Translations under genes and position numbers: made by a program
Notes under the pieces: generated by a model
Databases searched by the model: none
Told to the model about the DNA's origin: nothing
Seen by the model: only the letters and a program-made list of their open reading frames with translations
In this document: piece after piece, positions 35,172 to 47,864 of the stretch
How the letters are laid out: each line of letters opens with the position of its first letter
How positions within the stretch are numbered: position 1 is the first letter of the stretch
Assembly: GCA_033002965.1 (NCBI GenBank)
Contig: JAURVB010006236.1
Span: forward strand, 259,501 to 323,500
Length of the DNA stretch: 64,000 nucleotides
Direction: 5' to 3'
Origin: Piper betle
Taxonomy: Eukaryota; Streptophyta; Magnoliopsida; Piperales; Piperaceae

Positions 35172-36570
35172 TGTGAAGACCCGGAAAAAATAAAAAAATA
35201 AAAAATAATAATAATAATATATATATATATATATATAAATAATAATAATAATAACGTTCGACGCGGTGGGATCGAACGTGGGGAAAAATATCGTTAGCTG
35301 GTTAGGTATGAATTACCCGGTTAATTGAGAAGTAATTTCTAACTGGACGATTCTACTTGAATCGGTCCAGTCGACCACATTATTTATCCATCTAACCATT
35401 TAAGTGAACCATACCATGTGCCCATTTAAGAGGTTAAGTGAATTATTTATCTATTTAACCATTTAAGTGAATCATATCATGTACTCGTTTAAGAGGTTAA
35501 GTGAAATGGTTAAGTGAACCGTATTGATTACCCAATTACCCGATTAAAGGAATTGCGGTGAAAGGGTGTTTCCACAAACCCTAGCCGTCATTTCATTCTT
35601 TGTAAAAGGAGAAGGGAGGGCGTCTTCTACATCTTTGTCCTCCTTGGACGAATGCTGGCTTTCCTCCTTCGCCCGGGTAATTCCTTTCCTTTCTTTTCTT
35701 TGTTGCATGCATACACATGTTGCATAAATCATAAACATGTTAAACATAAGAATCAAATGAGAAATCAACAAGGGAAGAAGAAAACCAAGAGGACGTCCTG
35801 CTGTTTTTGCAGCAGCAACAACACCATCCTCCATCCTTGTGAGTAGGGTTGACGTGCTGAAGTAGGAGTGTTCCCAGCAGTGCTGCTGGCCGGACGGAGT
35901 CGCCTTGGGTGGCCGAGTCAGACCGGCGGGGAGAGATGTAAATCAGGAAGTGTAGGGAGACCAGGTTGGTGTTGATTGGGTGGTGTTGCTGGCCAGACGT
36001 GGATCCGCCATGGAAAGGGCAGACTGGTCGTCACTTGGGGTGGTGCTGGTCGTCACCTTGATGGGGCAGGACATGGTCGCCATGGCTGCTGGTCGGCCAC
36101 CATGAATGGTGAAATTAAGGTCCCCATGTAGGGTGTAGTCCGAGTTCCATGAGACAACAGTGGATAAAGGTTGGATCTTTGGTGTTTTTCCAATCGATTA
36201 GTGGGTAGATAGAAGATGGGGTCCGAGATTGTGAAGGAAAGAAGATCGGCTGGTCGGTGCTGTTATGTGGCTGACCAGAATCGCCAAGGTCTGTCAGGGT
36301 TGCTGTTGGTGTCAGATGAGGTCACCAAGACCAGTTGAGGTTGCCATGTGGCCAACTTGGTGACGCCATAGCAACGAATGGAGGCCGCCACATTACTGGT
36401 TAGTCGCCATGCATGGTGAAAATACCGGCTTTTGCTGGTTGATTACAATAAAGCTGGGAGCTTTGTGGTCGTTAAATGAATTGTTAAAGTGGGATGACAA
36501 CCAGGTCAATATAGGAGAACTCGATGCGGTTGAGTTAGAATATAAGGTAAATACAAAAGACTAAAGTATG
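35172..36570 (+). mobile_element. LTR-like sequence beginning TGTGAAGACCC; right boundary not found
   Basis: Begins TGTGAAGACCCGG immediately after the polypurine tract. It contains an (AAT)n/(TA)n tract (35186-35254) and a two-copy 63-bp tandem repeat (35379-35504), then GC-richer sequence with repeated TGGTCGCC/TTGCTGGTCGG phrases. The element's other end could not be recognised, so the extent given is a minimum region without genes. A 96-aa minus ORF at 35544-35834 is not supported. Confidence 0.45.
35379..35504. repeat. Two-copy 63-bp tandem repeat
   Basis: 35379-35441 and 35442-35504 share ATTATTTATC, TAACCATTTAAGTGAA and AAGAGGTTAAGTGA with about eight differences. Confidence 0.85.
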
Positions 36571-36747
36571 GGATATGTTAATAATTGAATTATCAATTAG
36601 ATAATGGGGATTTGGATGGGGATAATTAATAATTAATTATCATTAGAATTGCTGAAAATTTAATAAGAAATAAAGACTAACATGAACTAATTACATCATT
36701 TAAAATTGATAGTATATTAGTCATGTAGTTGCATGTAGGTTCATGCA
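36571..36747 (+). repeat. Left copy of a 177-bp direct repeat flanking the minisatellite
   Basis: Matches 37650-37826 from GGATATGTTAATAATT to GCATGTAGGTTCATGCA with scattered differences. The two copies are 1079 bp apart and bracket the 36988-37560 array. Confidence 0.85.
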
Positions 36748-36987
36748 AAATAAAATTATACTAATGTATAATTTTATGCCCTTATTCAGATTATGGTTAA
36801 CGGATCATAGTCAGACGAAATCACAAGTCAGGTACGTATAATAGGTAGAACATCATATTTTCCTTGTTGGTAGCCTAGGTCGGCCTGAGCCCAGATTCGA
36901 CCACCATGCACCGAGTGCAACTGGGGTCAAAGAATTGACTCAGTCTGACACTGGGTCGTATTATGTGCGTAAATTGTGTAATGCATC

Positions 36988-37560
36988 GACATTGTTTTGG
37001 AGTAGTGATAGCCGCCCCATAAAAGGCTACGGCCGGGGTGAGTGAGGCACAGCGATTCCTCCATCGCACTGGAGTGCAGTGATAGCCTCCCCATAAAAAG
37101 GCTACGGCCGGGTGTGCAAGGCACTGGCACTGGAATGCAGTGATAGCCGCCCCATAAAAAGGCTACGGCCGGGTGTGTGAGGCACTGGCACTAGAGTTGG
37201 CAGTGAGAGCTTCCCCACAAACGGGGCATAGCAATCACCTGAGTGCAGTGATAGCCTCCCCATAAAAAGGCTACGGCCGGGGTGTGCAAGGCACTGGCAC
37301 CGGAGTGCAGTGATAGCCTCCCCATAAAAAGGCTACGGCCGGGGTGTACGAGGCACTGGCACTAAAATTGGTAGTGAGAGCTTCCTCACAAATGGGGTGC
37401 AGCAATCACCTGAGTGCAGTGATAGCTACCCCACAAAAAGGCTACGGCCGGGGTGTGAGGCACTGGCACTAGAGACGGTAGTGGTAGCCTCCCCATAAAA
37501 GGGCTACGGCCGGGGTGTGCGGATCACAGTGATACCTCCTCCGCATTGTTTTGGAGTACA
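36988..37560. repeat. Higher-order minisatellite of about 61-bp units
   Basis: Units contain GTGATAGCCxCCCCATAAAA and AGGCTACGGCCGGGGTGTG, then AGGCACTGGCAC. Units start near 36998, 37070, 37131, 37240, 37301, 37411 and 37471. A shorter variant of about 48 bp (GTGAGAGCTTCCxCACAAA) is inserted after each pair, near 37192 and 37363. This gives a higher-order period of about 170 bp (unit, unit, variant). Inside each unit TAGCC and GGCTA form a 5-bp inverted repeat around a 12-bp loop. Related sequence at both ends (CATTGTTTTGGAGTA at 36990 and 37543) frames the array. Confidence 0.85.
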
Positions 37561-37649
37561 GCGGAATCGCTCCACTGCCCTGCCAAGTTGCTAGATCTCT
37601 AGTGTCTTATGCATGAGGTTCTTGTCGATTGCTTAGTTGGTTTGTAAAT

Positions 37650-37826
37650 GGACATGTTAATAATTAAATTATCAATTATATAATGAGGATTTGGATAATG
37701 ATAATTAATAAATAATTATCATTAAAATTACTAAAATTTAATAAGAAGTGAAGACTAACATGAACTAATTATATCATTTAAAATTAATGGTATATTAGTC
37801 ATTTAAGTTGCATGTAGGTTCATGCA
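37650..37826 (+). repeat. Right copy of the 177-bp direct repeat
   Basis: See the left copy at 36571-36747. After GGTTCATGCA the flanks diverge at once, which fixes the right border. Confidence 0.85.
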
Positions 37827-38325
37827 ACCCTCATACTCCATAGCAGCTCCACCCTGGCAATGAAAAAGCAGAAAGAGCAAATTAAAAGATGAAAGATGCT
37901 GATACAGATAGGATAAAGCTTAAATTGACTATGCCCAAAAATTTGCAAACAAACACTCAAACACATGAGATTAAAAATAGTAATCTTCACCTAGTTACTA
38001 CCAAACTGTATTAAAAATAAAGAAAATAAATTCGCATTCATTAAATGAACAAGTTGCAAACAAAAATTAAGATGAAAAATCTTATTCTTGCTTACGGGAA
38101 TTGTCCAATAAGATGCGTTGAAGATGGAGCATCCATGGGAACAAAGTTCCAAGGTATAAATTCACCGGCTAATGTTTGACGTAATGCTCGAGCTATCTAT
38201 TGTTTGACTTGAACTCGACTCAACTTGAAGTTCGGCTCAAAATCAAAATAAATTAGTAGAGTTTGAACATAGTTGAACTCGACTCTACTCACTTGATTAG
38301 CACCTTTAAATGATAGTTCAAAACG

Positions 38326-38818
38326 TTTAGTAGGAAGTATTTAAATGAAAATATTGACGATGCGATAAATAGACCATGCTCATAATTTCAAGCATTTAGA
38401 GAAGACTAAGATTCCGAAGTCTTTAGATAATTGTAAAGTTGAGGTCAAATTGGACTGTTAATAGTTTATTTAGATTAAACCTTCATTATTTTGGAGTTCC
38501 CATTTTTGATGATCTCAGCCTCCTGAAGGCTAGACCTTGGGTCCTATCAATGTGTGATGTAGTTCATTGTCTCTGTTCAGCTGTTGGTGAGTGAATTATC
38601 TAATTGGTATGGATTTTGAAGATTAGAATGGAGAAATTTCCACTTGGTGAAACTATGTTATTTGCAGTGATTTGAGAAATTCATTAGTCAGCTTGCAAGT
38701 GTTCCTAGCATGAGAATTTACTTCCATATCAGTGGACATAGCTTTAAATGCTCTTACCAGGTAGTAACACTTATTTGCTTGCTATTAATTGGGATTGGTG
38801 TTTGCTTAATGTCACGAT
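38326..38818 (+). repeat. Dispersed repeat shared with intron 7 of the callose synthase gene
   Basis: Matches 62693-63330 in order and orientation. Shared phrases include ATAATTTCAAGCATT, TTGGAGTTCCCATTTTT, GGAGAAATTTCCACTTGGTGAA and GTTCCTAGCATGAGAATTTA. The intron copy has about 110 bp more (63000-63110). No coding potential and no terminal repeats visible. Confidence 0.75.
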
Positions 38819-39042
38819 TCGCTATTCCCTCCAAGGCATGATTAGTGTCTCAGGTGCCATGAAAAATATAATAAGTTAGGGTTTCCTAGAATTGTTTACT
38901 TAAATGAAGTAGTATGGGATGGCATATCTAAGATTAACACTACTCCTAGAAAACCTAGAAAAGTAAGGGCATAACAAAAATAAGGGCTCTCTAGTTCACT
39001 CTAAAGACATCCAAAACTAAAGATTATAAAATAAAGTATCCT

Positions 39043-39380
39043 TGTAATGACTCGACCAAAGTGTAAATTAATGGGTTAAGTCCTCCTTCAAAAGTGGTTC
39101 AAAGATTTATAGTCTATTCTCATTTATAAACAGAATATTAGCCCAACAGGTATTAGATGTGGATTAAATTGAAGGATCTTACAATCCTACCAACGTTAAT
39201 AAATTTTTCCAAATTCATACACTTGCTAGCTCTGGTCCACAACTTTCTTTAGCCCGTAACTCAACAACCAAATCAATGCCCTTAGTCCAGCCACCATTTA
39301 ATACTGATTAACACATGCCAAACCACCATTTACCAAAATGTTACCATTTACTATGAAATCAGGAAGGCTCTGATACAATC
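39043..39380 (-). mobile_element. Second, more decayed copy of the TRIM element
   Basis: A 141-bp LTR (39043-39183, the same length as the intact one in the array) reads TGTAAGATCC to GAGTCATTACA on the minus strand. The internal region up to about 39380 keeps the primer site as TATCAGAGCC (plus strand GGCTCTGATA at 39366). The second LTR is only hinted at beyond 39380 (ATAGGACCAAC). Confidence 0.7.
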
Positions 39381-42300
39381 TTTATAGGACCAACAATATT
39401 CCCTTTATGCTATTTCTTGATTTGGAAGATTTGTATGTTGTTTCCACCATGTTGCACTTAATTATAAGGAATTTCCGAAGGAGAAAGGAGTAAGGAAGAA
39501 AGGAGTAAGGAGACACCCGAGAATGAGACAAGAAGTGGGAGGAAAAAGATAGGAGAGACCAAGAGAGAGAGAGATAGGATGGAAAGGTGGCAAGGAAAGG
39601 AAGGGAAGAAGAGAAGGGGAATAAATAAGACAACAAAGATTAAATTTAATTTCTACCCACAAAATTACATTGGTCTTGTCTTTTATAGTTTTTTCATCGG
39701 TTACAAAACATATTCAGAATGTATATGACTTCTTCCAATCTCATACCATGTATCGTAACAAATCCCAAAACTACTCTCGTGACTTCCAATTAAATTGACT
39801 AACTCTTCAAATTACTATCAATCTTTATATTTATAAATTTATAAATGAATAAAATAATAGTCTAACTAAATACATTGTATTTTTTTCATTGACTCCTAGT
39901 ATACTCTCCCATACTTAATCAAAGGTGTGTCCTCGATAGGTGGAGATGATAAGTCCTCATTAAGTATAAAAGTGACTTCTCAACAACCATAGATGTATTG
40001 CATAAGTAAGCCTTATCCTGCCTTTTGAAAGCATGGAAATAATCTCCTATGAATGCCTTACCTTGCATCCTCCAAAGAATACAAATACAAATTCCCATTA
40101 TCACATTCCCTCTAAATATATTTTGTGCACTACAAATATGATATAAACTATATTGGAATTTGGAACTTTTAGTTCTAAGGTACAAGATTGTGGAAGATAG
40201 ATATTTAAGAAATTAAAGGATTATGGGAATGTGTTGACGGTATTTTTGCTCAATTTCTTCAACATTTTTTAGATTTTTATTATTTTCAATATGAGAATAT
40301 GGTTAGCATTAGCATCCTTTTTATGTCAGAAACTTGACTGCTAAAATTCTTGATGATAGCTTGCAATCAAAGTTACTAGCCTAGAAAAAAGATCTTCAAG
40401 TTCCCTCCTTCCACATGAAGTTCTAGTGGTTATTTGTATTTTGACTTGGTTATGTTATTGTTTATTATTTTCTAGGCAATTGAATAAAGATTTGTTGTGT
40501 TAGTTGTCGTGGATGACTTTTACTCAATCAGATAGAACACTCGAGGTTGTACGAGAAGTTGTGGTTAAATTTGCCGAAGTTCAACAAAAAAAATTAATTT
40601 AGTGAAGTTTTTGAGATCATATAGTAAAATTAATTTGAGATTTGGTTATGTAAGTTTTTACTTTGTATCTATTTTTGTTAGAATTTTTTTCTTTTAAATT
40701 TTGTAGTTTATTTCGATGAAAATTATCTTGTTAAGAAATTAATCTTGACCTTGAAGTTGTTGGACTTTTAAATGTTCAATTCACTGATTTCATATGGACC
40801 TCAAAACTGCTATCTTCACATGAGGACTTAATTGTAGCAAGTAGCAACATAATAGTTATAACTTAGCTTTTTTCATAGATCAAGATCGATCCAAGAGCCA
40901 AATAACGTTGACTTTAAAATTATTTGTGGCAGATTTAATCATAATCTTCTCATACAAACATGAGTCGTTCTATTCAATCGAGTAAAGGTCATACACAACA
41001 GCTAACACAAATCTTTATCCAATTGCCTATAAAATATACACAATAACATAACTAAGTCAGAACACAAATAACCATTAAATGGAACTGAATTAGTGGAGAA
41101 ATGGGTCTTTGTAACGAAAATTTTGTCACGTTAAGTTTATGAGACAAATTTTTACTGATTTTAATATTGAAATACTACTGTCAGAAGGTAGTCATGAAAA
41201 TTTCGAAACCAATGGAGGTGTAATATATTGTCACGAAAACCATGTAACGAAGAACAGTGATAAAATTTTGCCCTATAAAAAACATTGCAGCTGCGATTAA
41301 ATTAAAAAAATAAAAAATGGGTGGGCTAAGTCTCACCAATTTAAAATAGTCTTTCTTGTTACTAAGAGGGGAGGTGGAGCCTTGGCTCCCACCCTCCAGG
41401 CTAGGCAGAAGAATGTCTCTGCTGCCCCACCGGCCGCTCGGCCCACTGCCACCAGCCCCGCCTTAGCCCCCTAGCCTACCACCTCCGCATAGCAGCTACC
41501 ATCATCCCGCACTGCCTTGGCCACCATGCCTCGTTGCTTTGCAACTTGGCTAGTACCTCTCGTCGCCCTACATCGCCTAGCTGCCACTGCCCTGTTGCCC
41601 CATTAACCACATCGCTCCTGTCAAATTAGTGTCATGTTAAATACTGTTAAATACTTCAGAAGATAAGATTTAATTTATAATTGAAAATATGTGAATTATT
41701 TTTTAATTTATTAATCACTTTTGAAGAGTGACATTGCATGCAGGGCCAAATTGTTATGGGTAATATCAGAACCAACTTAAGATAGTATTTATTTGATGGT
41801 GGCTTGAAGTAAATGTAGACTAGAGCGCGGCCATGAGTTCGGACTTGGACTAACCTCTTCCTATTCTATGGAACAGGAAGTTCTCTAATATGTGTGTTTT
41901 TAATTAACCATTGGATTTGATCAAATCGCTAATGACCATCTCCCCTCAACTAGCCAGCTTCTCATAGAAGATACTCTCTTTTCTTACCGGTCACCTGTTT
42001 TTTTCCCTTACAAACCCTAGGTACTGATTTTGGTTTAGATAAAGAAGGATGTTTCGCCTTTTTTGTTGTTTTTTTTAAAGAATGATTTCTAACTTGAGTT
42101 TAGTGGGTAAGTAGGAGCTTTTTTTCTTTCCATGTTATGTTTTTTATGTTGAAGATTATAATTTTTTTCCTTTATGTACTACCCCCATAAATTAAATAAA
42201 GAGCCGACTTTATATGGGTAGCAAATAATAACTTTATATGGGTAGCAAGCTTCCCTCATCCTCCACTTCGGCCTCTACACTGGCAGCTGCAATGAACTCA

Positions 42301-42807
42301 CAGGAGGTACCATACGAAGAGAGGGGTACCATATGAAGAGGTGGTCCTACCTAGGTTGACGGGAAGAGGAAGCATTAAGGGCAAAGAGGTGGAGAAGGAA
42401 AGTAGGCGGTAGAAGTCTGGAGGAAGAGGGACATGTCTTTGTTAATACTATCACCGGCAACACCGGTTATGAGTTCCAATGTCGATAAGAGTTTGTTTGG
42501 GAGGAGAGGGGGTGTTGGGGAAGGCTAGAGGAGAATTAGGGTAGTCATAAGGTTGAGAAAAGTACTATTTCATATATTTATATATTTATCAATTTCTCTT
42601 TCTAATTTAATATTAAACATGCTTCTAAATAAGGACACCTAACTTAAATTTTATCTTAAAAAAATAAAAAAACCACCTGACCGACCTTTGATGGCAGGTT
42701 GTGAAGGTTGAATTTATTTTAAAAAAATATGTTCAATCTGGGTTAATCTTGTAATTAGACGGCCCAAATTGATTTGGGTTAGAAAACTTTTTTGTCATGA
42801 GGTAAAA

Positions 42808-42839
<32 letters not shown>

Positions 42840-45207
42840 TATGATACTTACGTATAATTTAGAAAATTAATTTTTACCTAGAACGGCGTGGAGCATGTAC
42901 CATTTAGATTTTTATCTAAATGTCATTCGACCACGCGTTTGTGTAATTTAGGTGATAGTTCGTAGTTTATGTTCCCCAGAAAATCCTCATCCATGTCCTC
43001 CTTTCTGTTTGAACTCTGAACTCTGCACTCTTTAGATTTAACTGCCACCACTTCTCTGAACCGAGAGCTTATCTCTTGAATCTCTCGGTCGTTTATATTT
43101 TCTCTTTGCTTTTTTATCATCTCTTGAAACTCTCGATCATTTTATATGTTCTCTTTGTTTTTTTATCATAATTAATGGAAATATATTTTGGTAATTAGTT
43201 AAAACTAAGGTTGCTTTAAAATATCAGAAACATCTCCTCCAACATATAGCATCTCAATCTGGCCTCCACAATTTGACCAGCGTTGGGGGTGAGAAACTCA
43301 GTTGCACCTACTTACAGTGAAAAAAAAGAAACCATATCTGTAGGAAGAACTCTTTTTTACAACTACCAAGCCAAGTCCCCATTCTTCTCCATTGCCGTCG
43401 TCTCCTTCCCTGTTCCCCACCGGAGAAGAGCAAGGCAACGAAGAAACTGCCGACATCGACACTGCCTGCGTCGCCGTCGGGAGAGGGGTGTGAGATGCTA
43501 GGAAGAGAAAGTTGGGGTAAGATGACGGTCATCACTTTGCAGCTGGGATGGCGTCCGTTGGTTGGACGTGGGAGAAGGCATTGTCTATTTCCTTCCCCTT
43601 CACTTAGGGCTAAACTCGATTAAAATTCAATCAATATATAAATTTATTTTTATCTCATATTAATTATATTATCTACTCATATTTTAATAATAATTTTTTT
43701 TATAAATAACAAATAACTCATGTATATAATTCTTATCTCTTTTATTTTTAATTTTCTTTTACATCAATTAACATAAAAATCACTTTTTTGTAAGAAACTA
43801 ACTAAAGAAATATTATGTTGAAAAAATTTAAAAATTAAGATTTATATCATTAATTTTTTATTTTTATCAGTCACTCAATTAGTCATTTATTCAGACGAAA
43901 TAATATCCACGTTTAATTTATTTTTTTGTATATAATTAAATTAATTCTTCATCATTTATGCTCCATTTAAGTTAATTTAAATTGGTTGGGTAATAGGGTG
44001 ACCATTAAGGCCCTAAATATACGTGGGCAAGAAAAGTTATCAAAGAGTGCCCACAGTTGACCCACATCCCACAACCAACAAGCCCAAATTAACAACGACT
44101 CCGTAAACTCGGTCCATCTTCTTACAGTCGAGCTTAAAGTCGGTTCATCTTCTTAAGCTCGGTTCGCCTCAAGAAGAGCTGAGCCCGAGTTGACCTCCAA
44201 CTTTATTCGATTCGGTCTGCGACTCGTTAATTAGCTTACTCAAATATTCATATGTTATAAAACATTTAACATATAAATTGCTGAAGGTAGAGGTTTGATT
44301 TTCATTAATCATATTACTAAAATCTTGTATTAGGCTCTGTCTGGTTAGCATAAAAGAAAATATAAATTTCATGAAAATTAAGTGGTAAGGTTGGCTGCAG
44401 GTACTATGGATCCTCTCCTATACCAAGTCTCGCCGGTCTTGTCTATAGGTCGTGATGTGCCTTGAGATGGCCTTATCCTGTCCCCCTGCCGGGGGGGGGA
44501 ATCCGCTCCTGGGTTGTCGTGCTTTGTTGCGGGTGGCCCTTCCTCTAGGCACCTTTCGAAGATAGTGAGTGTGACAACATACATGCTTCCCGTTAGGGAA
44601 GCCATTGGCCTTCTCATCAGTAGATGGAAGTATTCTCAAATAACCTGATAAGATACAATAGTTCTCATCATTGTTTGAGATGAGGTTGTACTTTTCATAC
44701 TTTTCATTCGAAAAGTGTGCTCTGGTAAGCCACGAAAACTCTTTGCAGAGCATTCAGTAAGCTTATGGGATTAACATTCCAAAATGTGTGATGAACACAC
44801 ATTTCCAAAAACTGACCTTAGGGCAACTTGTCCTATGAGATTGGAAGAAGGAAAATTAGTTAATCATAATGCAATAAAATAAAATAAAATAATTATAACA
44901 ATGGTATATCTTTAAACTAGAATCTATCTTTAAGTTCTTATGTGATGATTATTTAAAATAAGACAAAAATGAGAATTTAGCTACAAAATTAGAATTTAAC
45001 CCTAAAATATATGTAATTATCATCAATCTCACAATTTAATAAGATAAAATAAGACTTTGTCTCTAATATATCCCGCGCATCGCACAATGTCATGCTTTGT
45101 TAATCATAAATACCTTTATGTGCCAACTCACGTGCTTCACAAAGAAAAAAATATCTCACTTTTTCTTATCTATAAACCGGAAAAGAAGTGGTTTTTTCCC
45201 ACTTAGA
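39381..45207. other. Spacer without genes, several transposon scraps
   Basis: AT-rich. A 41-kb stretch with CACTA-like phrases is listed separately. 41340-41640 is an unusual CCACC/GCC-rich stretch without an ORF. 42811-42840 is a (TA)n tract. 43380-43500 is GC-rich with pyrimidine runs. 44390-44600 is a GC-rich island with a run of nine G at 44489-44497. 40876-40930 shares GATCGATCCAAGAGC and CGTTGAC with 48288-48330, pointing to another unclassified dispersed repeat. ORFs such as 43283-43501 and 44418-44753 show no family motif. Confidence 0.5.
41090..41290. mobile_element. Possible CACTA-like transposon remnant
   Basis: GTAACGAAAATTTTGTCACG, GTCATGAAAATTTCG, GTCACGAAAACC and GATAAAATTTTGCC occur within 180 bp in both orientations. 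This resembles subterminal repeat clusters of CACTA elements and the sequence at 12346-12410. No terminal CACTA repeat was identified here. Confidence 0.25.
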
Positions 45208-45212
45208 GACCA

Positions 45213-47859
45213 TGTAAAACCCATGATTCGAATTAGGTTTTATAATCTAAATCGGTCGATTTGATAGTTATTTTTAGGGTCGAGTTAATGTTCGAATAAT
45301 TTCAATATCATGTAAGTATACACGGTCGAAACAAGTAGTATAACGATAAATTCAAGTATCGTCTTATAGGAGATGAATTTCTTATAATTAATTAAAGATT
45401 CCTCTTATCTTTTATTCCATCAGATTGTCGATCTAGGATAATTTTATAACATGGTGGCTCCCGCTCCTTCATGCTTCTATTATTTTGCCTCAATTTTTAC
45501 ATCCCAGTGATAATTAATTAATCAACAAAATAATACATTAAGATTTGCCTTATAAGCACATGTTGTGTATTTCCCGATTACAATGATAAACAAGTCAAAA
45601 GACTCGTCGTATGATGAATTATCAATGACTAATTTAATTAATTTCTCCTAAAATCTAATTAAACCTTATAATCTAAGATATAGGTGATTGATCTATTCTT
45701 AGCATTTAGAACATGATAATTTAAATAATTTGATTGAATACAAGAGTAAGAGGTTAAAATGAATTCAATTAAATCATGTTAAGTACCAACTTCTCTAGAA
45801 CGAAATAAAGACTACTCCATAATAAAAATAGAAAACAATATAAAAAAGAAACTACTTTATTATGAAAAGAAAAGAATTCAAAAATTAAAACTACTTCTTT
45901 CACTACACTCCGAAGCCAAGAAATGAGATATGATATCCCAAACAACAAATGACCACCCTTTTATATAGAAGAGAAGATGACCAAGAGATACAAGAATTCA
46001 AGGAGGGATTCTAAAATTCGATGTGGACTAATTGATTATGATCTGATGAAGTTTCCAATTCCCTAACAACGAGTGCTAAAGTTATGTATAGCCATCCACA
46101 TGGAGCTTTGCCATCATCAAAATTGTAGTCATCAACAAGTGGGTCCAATGCACTAACTAATAAATTCAAGCTTAATTTGTTTCATTTTTTGCATTAAAAC
46201 TTTAAAATTAAGCATATCTTATAAAATATTAATTAATTAGAATATAACAAAAAATATTACCTAATTAATAATATTTATACTTGGAAAATACAAAATCATA
46301 TAAAAAGCTTAGGTAAATATTGTATATTTTTACATTTTAATTGCGAAATGTCCATTTTTTCACCAACCATTCGTTTTTCTCACCTAACTTTTGTTTTTCT
46401 CACTGACCACTCGTTTTCTTCCTCCTGACATCTATTTATTCACACTTCTAACATGTTATCATTCAGCCATCACCATCCTTCTCACTCAACTTCCTTTTTC
46501 CTCCACGATCCTCACCCAAGCCAGCCACAACCTCGTCACAGTCACCGCATGACTGATGATTAGGTACAGAGTAGGAGCTCACCGTTTAAGCGCTAAGATA
46601 TGCTCGGAGCTTCTACTGAAGTCCGTTTAGGACTCATCCCTAATTTGTTTTTCTATTCTATCGTGATATAATTTTATAGTTTGTAGGACAAGTTGAGTGG
46701 TATTTTATTAAATCCCACTTAGCTCAGGCCATTTAGTCAAATAGTTTTCTGGAGATCCACCACAAGTTGCCTTCAGGCCTATTATATAAATCCCTACCAA
46801 GACCTATATACATGTAGTTTCTGCATTTTTGATAACCGCACTGCGCAAGCTGGCATGTGCCAGTCGAAGTTCACTGACAACCATGCTACGCAAGTGGCAT
46901 GTGCTAATCGATGCCAGGAATACTAACAATCATATGTGCCAGTCGAAGCTGCCGACAACCATGCTACTAGTGGCATGTGCTAGTCGATGCCAGGAATACG
47001 GATAACCATATGTGTCAATCGAAGCCGCCGACAACCATGCTATGCAAGTGGCATGTGCCAGTCGTAAGTTGAAATATCAACAACTGTGCTATGCGAGTGG
47101 GTATGGAAGTAAGAAAAATGGCTTAGGATATAACAGTAGTCCCAAGGGACCAGAAAGTGAAATGAGAAAATATCAAGAGAGCATTAACAGTAGCAAATTA
47201 GTTCAGTTAAAGATGATTTCAGTTTAGTAGATGCCCTTCAGATATTTCACGATGTTTTCTTTATATGAGAGTTTGCTCTCATAGCCAGATTGATGTTAGT
47301 TATATTTTTGGACTATTAACACTCGTTATTGACATGTTTTTTTAATATATATAAGTGATGATCATGAGTAAGATGAGCCACTTGGATGGAGGAGCAATAA
47401 GGTCTTTTGCACACATGTCAAACGATAAAATATTTTGTTATGTTATCATTATATTAGGAATGATGTGATGTAATATAAAGTATGACAATTGAATTCATAT
47501 ATTTTAATAATGTAAAAAAATTATTAGAACACACAAGATGGGTTAAGACACAAGATTCAAAATGAATTATGTAATAGATTAGAATTTTGTGTGAATATCC
47601 AAGCGTGATATAATAATATATATTTTTATCAACTTTGTCGTTTTTATCGATTTTTATCGTTATTATTTTTAGTATGAACTGGTTGTCATGTCATTCATGT
47701 AATTGCATGTTAGGCATTCATCCATGCATAGTGATAAACATCTTCCATCTCGAGATGCTGAGAGTAGATCCACAGGGTTGAGTTCAGGTTAGTCGACCTA
47801 ACCAGAACCAGTGATATTCCGGTTTGGTTTCGAGCGTAAATCGGATTTGAGGTGTTACA
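45213..47859 (+). mobile_element. Solo LTR of the long-LTR family (plus), possibly with a nested insertion
   Basis: Starts TGTAAAACCCATGATTCG and ends GGATTTGAGGTGTTACA, matching the start and end of the 24637-27591 LTR. Flanking 5-bp sequences are GACCA (45208-45212) and AACCA (47860-47864), a target duplication with one mismatch. No internal region or second LTR adjoins, so it is a solo LTR left by recombination. 46555-47859 follows the reference LTR. Between about 45310 and 46550 similarity is lost. That part begins with AAGTATACACGGTCGAAACA and AAGTATCGTCTTATAGG, phrases seen in another group of plant LTR elements, so a nested fragment is likely. Confidence 0.82.
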
Positions 47860-47864
47860 AACCA

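Noticed and set aside
36988..37560. CRISPR-like array
   Set aside because: Repeats are diverged, spacers are themselves repeated, and the DNA is a plant nuclear genome. It is a minisatellite.
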